From NCBI GenBank assembly GCA_037440925.1, contig JBBITF010000012.1, positions 1 to 64,000 of the forward strand: a stretch of DNA of 64,000 nucleotides, read 5' to 3'. The position numbers and the translations under genes were made by a program. The notes below the pieces were generated by a model. It was not told where the DNA came from. It did not search any database and worked only from the letters and a program-made list of their open reading frames with translations. This document shows positions 60,800 through 64,000 of this stretch, piece after piece; position 1 is the first letter of the stretch; the number at the start of each line of letters is the position of its first letter. Origin of the DNA: JAABUE01 sp037440925. Its GTDB lineage: Bacteria; Chloroflexota; Anaerolineae; Anaerolineales; Villigracilaceae.

Positions 60800-60827
60800 G
60801 TTTTATGTTCCATGTTTCATGTTCCAT
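60789..60827 (-). repeat. catg-rich short repeat at the hisF/hisI junction
   Basis: On the plus strand tttcatgt, tttatgttccatg, tttcatgttccatg follow each other (60795-60827). The repeat supplies the hisF C-terminal residues and the hisI start codon. Confidence 0.65.
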
Positions 60828-61586
60828 GTCCATTCGCACAGGGATATTCAGCGATTGCAGGTATCTTTTCAAATCAGGGATTTTCAGTTTGCCATCGTGA
60901 AAGAGGGAAGCGGCCAGGGCGGCGTCGGCTTTACCTTCGGTCAGCACATCGGCAAAGTGAGCCGGCGCGCCAGCGCCGCCCGAAGCGATGAGGGGGACGG
61001 AGACCGCTTCGGCGATGGCGCGCGTCAACGCAAGGTCATAGCCCGCCAGCGTGCCGTCTGCATCCATGCTGGTCAACAAGATTTCGCCCGCGCCCAGGTC
61101 CACGCCGCGCTGCGCCCACTCGATAACGTCTAGGCCGGTAGGGATGCGTCCGCCATGAATGTACACTTCCCAAGCCGAAGGGCCGCAGCGGCGCGCATCA
61201 ATCGCCAGCACGATACATTGCGCGCCAAAGCACGCGGCCCCCTGGGAGAGCAGTTGCGGATTTTTCACTGCCGCCGAATTGAGGCTGATTTTGTCGGCGC
61301 CGGCCAGCAGGAGATTGCGCATATCCTCTACGCTGCGGATTCCACCGCCAACGGTTAGCGGCATGAAAACCGTCTCAGCCACACGGTTGACCAGTTCCAG
61401 GGTAGTTTTGCGCCCTTCGTGCGTGGCAGAAATATCCAGGAAGACCAGTTCGTCTGCGCCCTGCTGGTCGTACAACCGTGCCTGCTCCACCGGATCGCCC
61501 GCGTCGCGCAGGTTGACGAAGTTGACGCCCTTCACCACGCGCCCGTCTTGAATGTCGAGGCAGGGGATAATTCGTTTGGTCAACAT
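60789..61586 (-). CDS. hisF: Imidazole glycerol phosphate synthase, cyclase subunit
   Basis: With HisH converts PRFAR and ammonia to IGP and AICAR. A 265-residue (beta/alpha)8 barrel with catalytic Asp in CLDIQDGRVVKG and the second Asp in LLTSMDADGT. The usual chain would end near SLNIPVR; the final dozen residues (MDMEHETWNIKHET) come from a repeat. The start overlaps hisA by 7 nt. Confidence 0.96.
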   Translation of the reverse strand: MLTKRIIPCLDIQDGRVVKGVNFVNLRDAGDPVEQARLYDQQGADELVFLDISATHEGRKTTLELVNRVAETVFMPLTVGGGIRSVEDMRNLLLAGADKISLNSAAVKNPQLLSQGAACFGAQCIVLAIDARRCGPSAWEVYIHGGRIPTGLDVIEWAQRGVDLGAGEILLTSMDADGTLAGYDLALTRAIAEAVSVPLIASGGAGAPAHFADVLTEGKADAALAASLFHDGKLKIPDLKRYLQSLNIPVRMDMEHETWNIKHET

Positions 61587-62311
61587 AACTCTCTACTCTC
61601 TATCACCCGCAACGCCTCTTCCAGTGCAATCGTCCCATCGTACAACGCACGGCCAATGATGACACCAGCCAGCCCGGCTTCCTTGACCGCGCGCACATCA
61701 TCAAGCGTATGCACGCCGCCTGAAGCGATGACCTCCAACCCGCTGGTCTCAGACAGTTCGCGCGTAGCGGCAAGGTTCAAGCCTCCGCCCAATCCGTCGC
61801 GGGAGACATCGGTAAAGATAACGGTACGCAGGCCCAGGTCCCTCATGCGATGCGCCAACTCCATGGCGGATATTCCGCCGTTCTCTTTCCAGCCGCGTAT
61901 GCGCGCTATCCCATCCCGCGCGTCAATTGCTGCCGCTATTCTTTCGGGACCGAACAACTCGATTGCCCGCGCAACCGTCTCAGGCTGCTCAACAGCCAGC
62001 GTGCCGACGACGACGCGGTTCACGCCCCAACGCAACGCCTGTTGGATGGACTCCAGCGAGCGCATCCCGCCGCCAAGCTGCACCGCCGCGCCAGATTTCA
62101 AGATAGCGTCCAGCGCCAGACGATTTGCGTCATCCCTGTCGCCAAACGCGCCGTCAAGATTGACCACATGAAGCCAGCGCGTGCCTGCATCCAGCCAGCG
62201 CCGCGCCATTTCGGCAGGATGATCGCTATAAGCCGTCACCCGCGACGGGTCGCCTTGCTTCAGGCGCACTACCTTGCCGCCGCGCAGGTCAATTGCGGGA
62301 TAGACAATCAT
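61580..62311 (-). CDS. hisA: ProFAR isomerase
   Basis: Fourth step: Amadori isomerisation of ProFAR to PRFAR. The 243-residue half-barrel repeat protein has catalytic Asp in AIDLRGGKVVRL and IFTDVSRDG, with phosphate-binding LGGGMRS and IASGGV. It overlaps hisH by 4 nt (ATGA) and hisF by 7 nt. Confidence 0.96.
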   Translation of the reverse strand: MIVYPAIDLRGGKVVRLKQGDPSRVTAYSDHPAEMARRWLDAGTRWLHVVNLDGAFGDRDDANRLALDAILKSGAAVQLGGGMRSLESIQQALRWGVNRVVVGTLAVEQPETVARAIELFGPERIAAAIDARDGIARIRGWKENGGISAMELAHRMRDLGLRTVIFTDVSRDGLGGGLNLAATRELSETSGLEVIASGGVHTLDDVRAVKEAGLAGVIIGRALYDGTIALEEALRVIESRELC

Positions 62312-62922
62312 CTCACCTCCAGAAAATTCCTCAAGATTTGCAGTCCCACCTTTTGGCTTTTTTCGGGATGGAACTGAACGCCAAAAATATTTTCGCGCTG
62401 AACGGCGCAGGCAAATTCAACGCCGTAGTCGGCGGTTGCGATTACAGCGGATGGGTGGAGCGGCCGGCAAATATACGAATGATTGAAATAGACATACGCC
62501 CCGCTGCGGATGCTATGAAACAAGGGCGCTTCTTTCTGGACCTCGATCTGATTCCACCCCGTGTGCGGAATCTTCACCGACAGCGATTCTGCAAACCGCT
62601 CCACCCGGCCGGGCAGCAACCCCAGGCCGGCATGTCGGCCCATCTCCTCTCCCAGGTCGAACAGGGCCTGCATCCCAACGCAAATGCCCAGCATGGGAAC
62701 GCCGCCGGCTGTAACTTGCATGAGCGCTTCATCCAGTCCGCGCGCGCGCAAACCCAACATGAAATCTCCAAACGCGCCGACGCCCGGCAGAACGACTTTC
62801 TGCGCCGCTAAAACTACTTGCGGGTCGTTTGTGCGTATGACTTTTGCGCCGGTATTTTCCAACGCCTTTTGCACAGAACGCAAATTGCCTGTGCCGGCAT
62901 CGAGGAGGGTTATTTTGTTCAT
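62308..62922 (-). CDS. hisH: Imidazole glycerol phosphate synthase, glutaminase subunit
   Basis: Supplies ammonia to HisF. A 204-residue class I glutamine amidotransferase: nucleophile Cys in GICVGMQAL, His and Glu in FGVQFHPEKS, oxyanion strand LPGVGAFGD. The start MNKITLLDAGTGN at 62922 is fixed by homology; the open frame reaches 63306 but covers hisB and a repeat. Confidence 0.95.
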   Translation of the reverse strand: MNKITLLDAGTGNLRSVQKALENTGAKVIRTNDPQVVLAAQKVVLPGVGAFGDFMLGLRARGLDEALMQVTAGGVPMLGICVGMQALFDLGEEMGRHAGLGLLPGRVERFAESLSVKIPHTGWNQIEVQKEAPLFHSIRSGAYVYFNHSYICRPLHPSAVIATADYGVEFACAVQRENIFGVQFHPEKSQKVGLQILRNFLEVR

Positions 62923-62949
62923 ATCTTTCTCGTCATGGTGAGCAAGGTG

Positions 62950-62992
62950 GGGGTAGGTAAAAGGTACACAAGTAGACAGGTAGACAAGTAGG
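62950..62992. repeat. 8-bp-period repeat between hisB and hisH
   Basis: gtaggtaaaaggtacac, then aagtagac aggtagac aagtaggc. Its reverse complement is related to the tacctg-type run translated inside ABC ATPase 1 (52791-52822). It occupies most of the 74-nt spacer. Confidence 0.6.
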
Positions 62993-62996
62993 CGAA

Positions 62997-63584
62997 TTAC
63001 AATGCACCCTTTGTAGAGGCAACCATCCCGCCGCGCCGGGGGTCGAGTTGCGTCGCTATATCCAGCGCGCGCGCCCAGGCTTTGAACAAGGCTTCGGCTC
63101 GATGATGGTCGTCGCGTCCGTACACAATGCGGGCATGGATATTGCAGCGCGCCGTGACCGCAAAAGACTCGAAAAAATGCGGGAACAGGGTGACAGGGAT
63201 ATTGCCCACATACGACGTTTGCCATTTGGCCCGCATGATTGCATAAGGGCGCCCAGACAAATCCACCGCCACGTGCGCCAGCGTCTCGTCCATTGGCGCG
63301 AAGCAATCGCCTATGCGCTGAATGCCACGACGATCACCAAGCGCCCTATCGAAGGCTTGTCCCAGGGTCAGGGCTACATCTTCGAGGGTATGATGAACGT
63401 CAATGTGCAAATCTCCCTGGGCTTGCAGCCGCAGGTCAAATAAGCCATGCACCGCAAGGTGGGTCAACATGTGATCGAGAAAGCCTATGCCGGTAGAAAT
63501 CTCGTGAACACCCGCACCGTCCAAGTTCAATTCAACGCGAACTTGCGTTTCGTTCGTCTTTCGTGATATATCTGCGGTTCGCAT
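62997..63584 (-). CDS. hisB: Imidazoleglycerol-phosphate dehydratase
   Basis: Sixth step: dehydrates IGP to imidazole acetol phosphate. The 195 residues have the two metal-binding His clusters HHTLEDVA and DDHHRAEALFKA, FLDHMLTHLAVHG and DLSGRPY. It lacks the HAD phosphatase half found in enterobacterial HisB. aaggagc sets the start at 63584. It follows hisC by 23 nt. Confidence 0.96.
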   Translation of the reverse strand: MRTADISRKTNETQVRVELNLDGAGVHEISTGIGFLDHMLTHLAVHGLFDLRLQAQGDLHIDVHHTLEDVALTLGQAFDRALGDRRGIQRIGDCFAPMDETLAHVAVDLSGRPYAIMRAKWQTSYVGNIPVTLFPHFFESFAVTARCNIHARIVYGRDDHHRAEALFKAWARALDIATQLDPRRGGMVASTKGAL

Positions 63585-63607
63585 CTTTGCTCCTTGTTCA
63601 AGCAAAA

Positions 63608-64000
63608 TCAAGAGGCTTCAGACATCAGCGCTTGCAATAACGCATCGGTATCCTGAGGCCGGCCCACGCTGATGCGGATATGGTCGCGCAGAGCAGGCTT
63701 GTCAAAATAGCGGATGAAAATGCCGTGTCGCTGCGCCAGGCGCGCTTTCAGTTCAGCCGCATCGCGTCCCACCACCCGGCATAAAATGAAATTAGCCCGC
63801 GTAGGGTAAGGCTGCAAATAAGGGATTTTCTGTAAAGCCCTGAACAGCCTCTCTCGCTCGGTCGTCAAACGTTCAACCCCTTTTGCCAATTCGTCCACGT
63901 GCGCCAATGAGACTTGCGCCGCCACGCTTGCCGCCACATTGACGTTGTATGGCTGTTTGGATTTCCACAAAGTCGGCATCAGCCACAGCGGAAAAGCGCC
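63608..64000 (-). CDS. hisC: Histidinol-phosphate aminotransferase, C-terminal part
   Basis: Seventh step: transamination of imidazole acetol phosphate. Only the last 130 residues lie in the window; the frame is open to the edge (GAFPLWLMPTLW...). Seen are WKSKQPYNVNVAASVAAQ, PYPTRANFILCRV and the substrate-carboxylate Arg region RDHIRISVGRPQDTD. The PLP lysine is beyond the edge. Confidence 0.93.
   Translation of the reverse strand, partial: GAFPLWLMPTLWKSKQPYNVNVAASVAAQVSLAHVDELAKGVERLTTERERLFRALQKIPYLQPYPTRANFILCRVVGRDAAELKARLAQRHGIFIRYFDKPALRDHIRISVGRPQDTDALLQALMSEAS

Overview
This 64 kb window is a GC-rich bacterial chromosome segment, dense in ordinary housekeeping genes, from a draft assembly (one 100-N gap at 22878-22977). 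The gene content suggests Chloroflexota, probably Anaerolineae-like: an A2-type caa3 oxidase with fused assembly genes, a MoeA protein fused to a periplasmic-binding-like domain, FabL-type enoyl reductase, Rex, Pro/Thr-rich lipoproteins, and promoters placed so close to the ATG that transcripts would be leaderless. The phylum is an inference; no rRNA is present to test it.

Layout. 0.3-4.3 kb: threonine/serine dehydratase, MoeA-PBP fusion, lone receiver protein, Bcp peroxiredoxin. 4.4-12.1 kb: one long cytochrome oxidase block (ctaC, ctaD, fused ctaF-ctaE, then SCO, PCu(A)C copper chaperone, an anchored cupredoxin-like protein, SURF1 and a CtaA-CtaB fusion), so structural subunits, copper delivery and haem A synthesis lie together. 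12.2-19.1 kb: amidase, GlmS, a decayed antiporter pseudogene, a large (alpha/alpha)6 glycosidase. 19.2-28.5 kb: MaoC hydratase, class A penicillin-binding protein with the gap, creatininase-like protein, DegV, tRNA-Pro(CGG), FabL, DUF309, SRAP/YedK, MFS, tRNA-Gln(CTG). 29-38.3 kb: glnS behind a structured leader, rtcB, an orphan sugar-ABC ATPase, GH13 amylase, a 1,080-residue membrane protein. 38.3-39.2 kb: an AT-richer island with a MITE-like element and a two-gene HicA-like locus whose toxin-like protein carries a membrane segment. 39.2-48.1 kb: Sir2, phospholipase D-like lipoprotein, 7-bladed propeller surface protein, rex with a candidate Rex box, an NBR1-Ig lipoprotein behind recA, MBL hydrolase. 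48.1-51.2 kb: a coupled FGGY kinase / sphingosine-phosphate-lyase-like pair. 51.4-58.9 kb: a CecR-YbhGFSR-like efflux operon led by its TetR repressor, facing an MFS-miaA pair across interlocked promoters. 59-64 kb (minus strand): hisC(partial)-B-H-A-F-I-E followed by a translationally coupled HAD phosphatase that may be the missing histidinol-phosphatase.

Three themes cross gene boundaries. (1) Short perfect hairpins, some of them copies of the same dispersed 18- or 38-bp unit, sit at gene ends and in spacers and sometimes supply stop codons. (2) Short-period repeats of a type usually found between genes are translated in frame inside conserved enzymes (moeA, an ABC ATPase, the end of hisF). 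(3) Well-formed -35/-10 promoters end 6-7 nt before the ATG. The best candidates for something undescribed are the membrane-tethered HicA-like pair, the kinase/lyase/hydrolase operon, the his-coupled HAD protein and the structured glnS leader.
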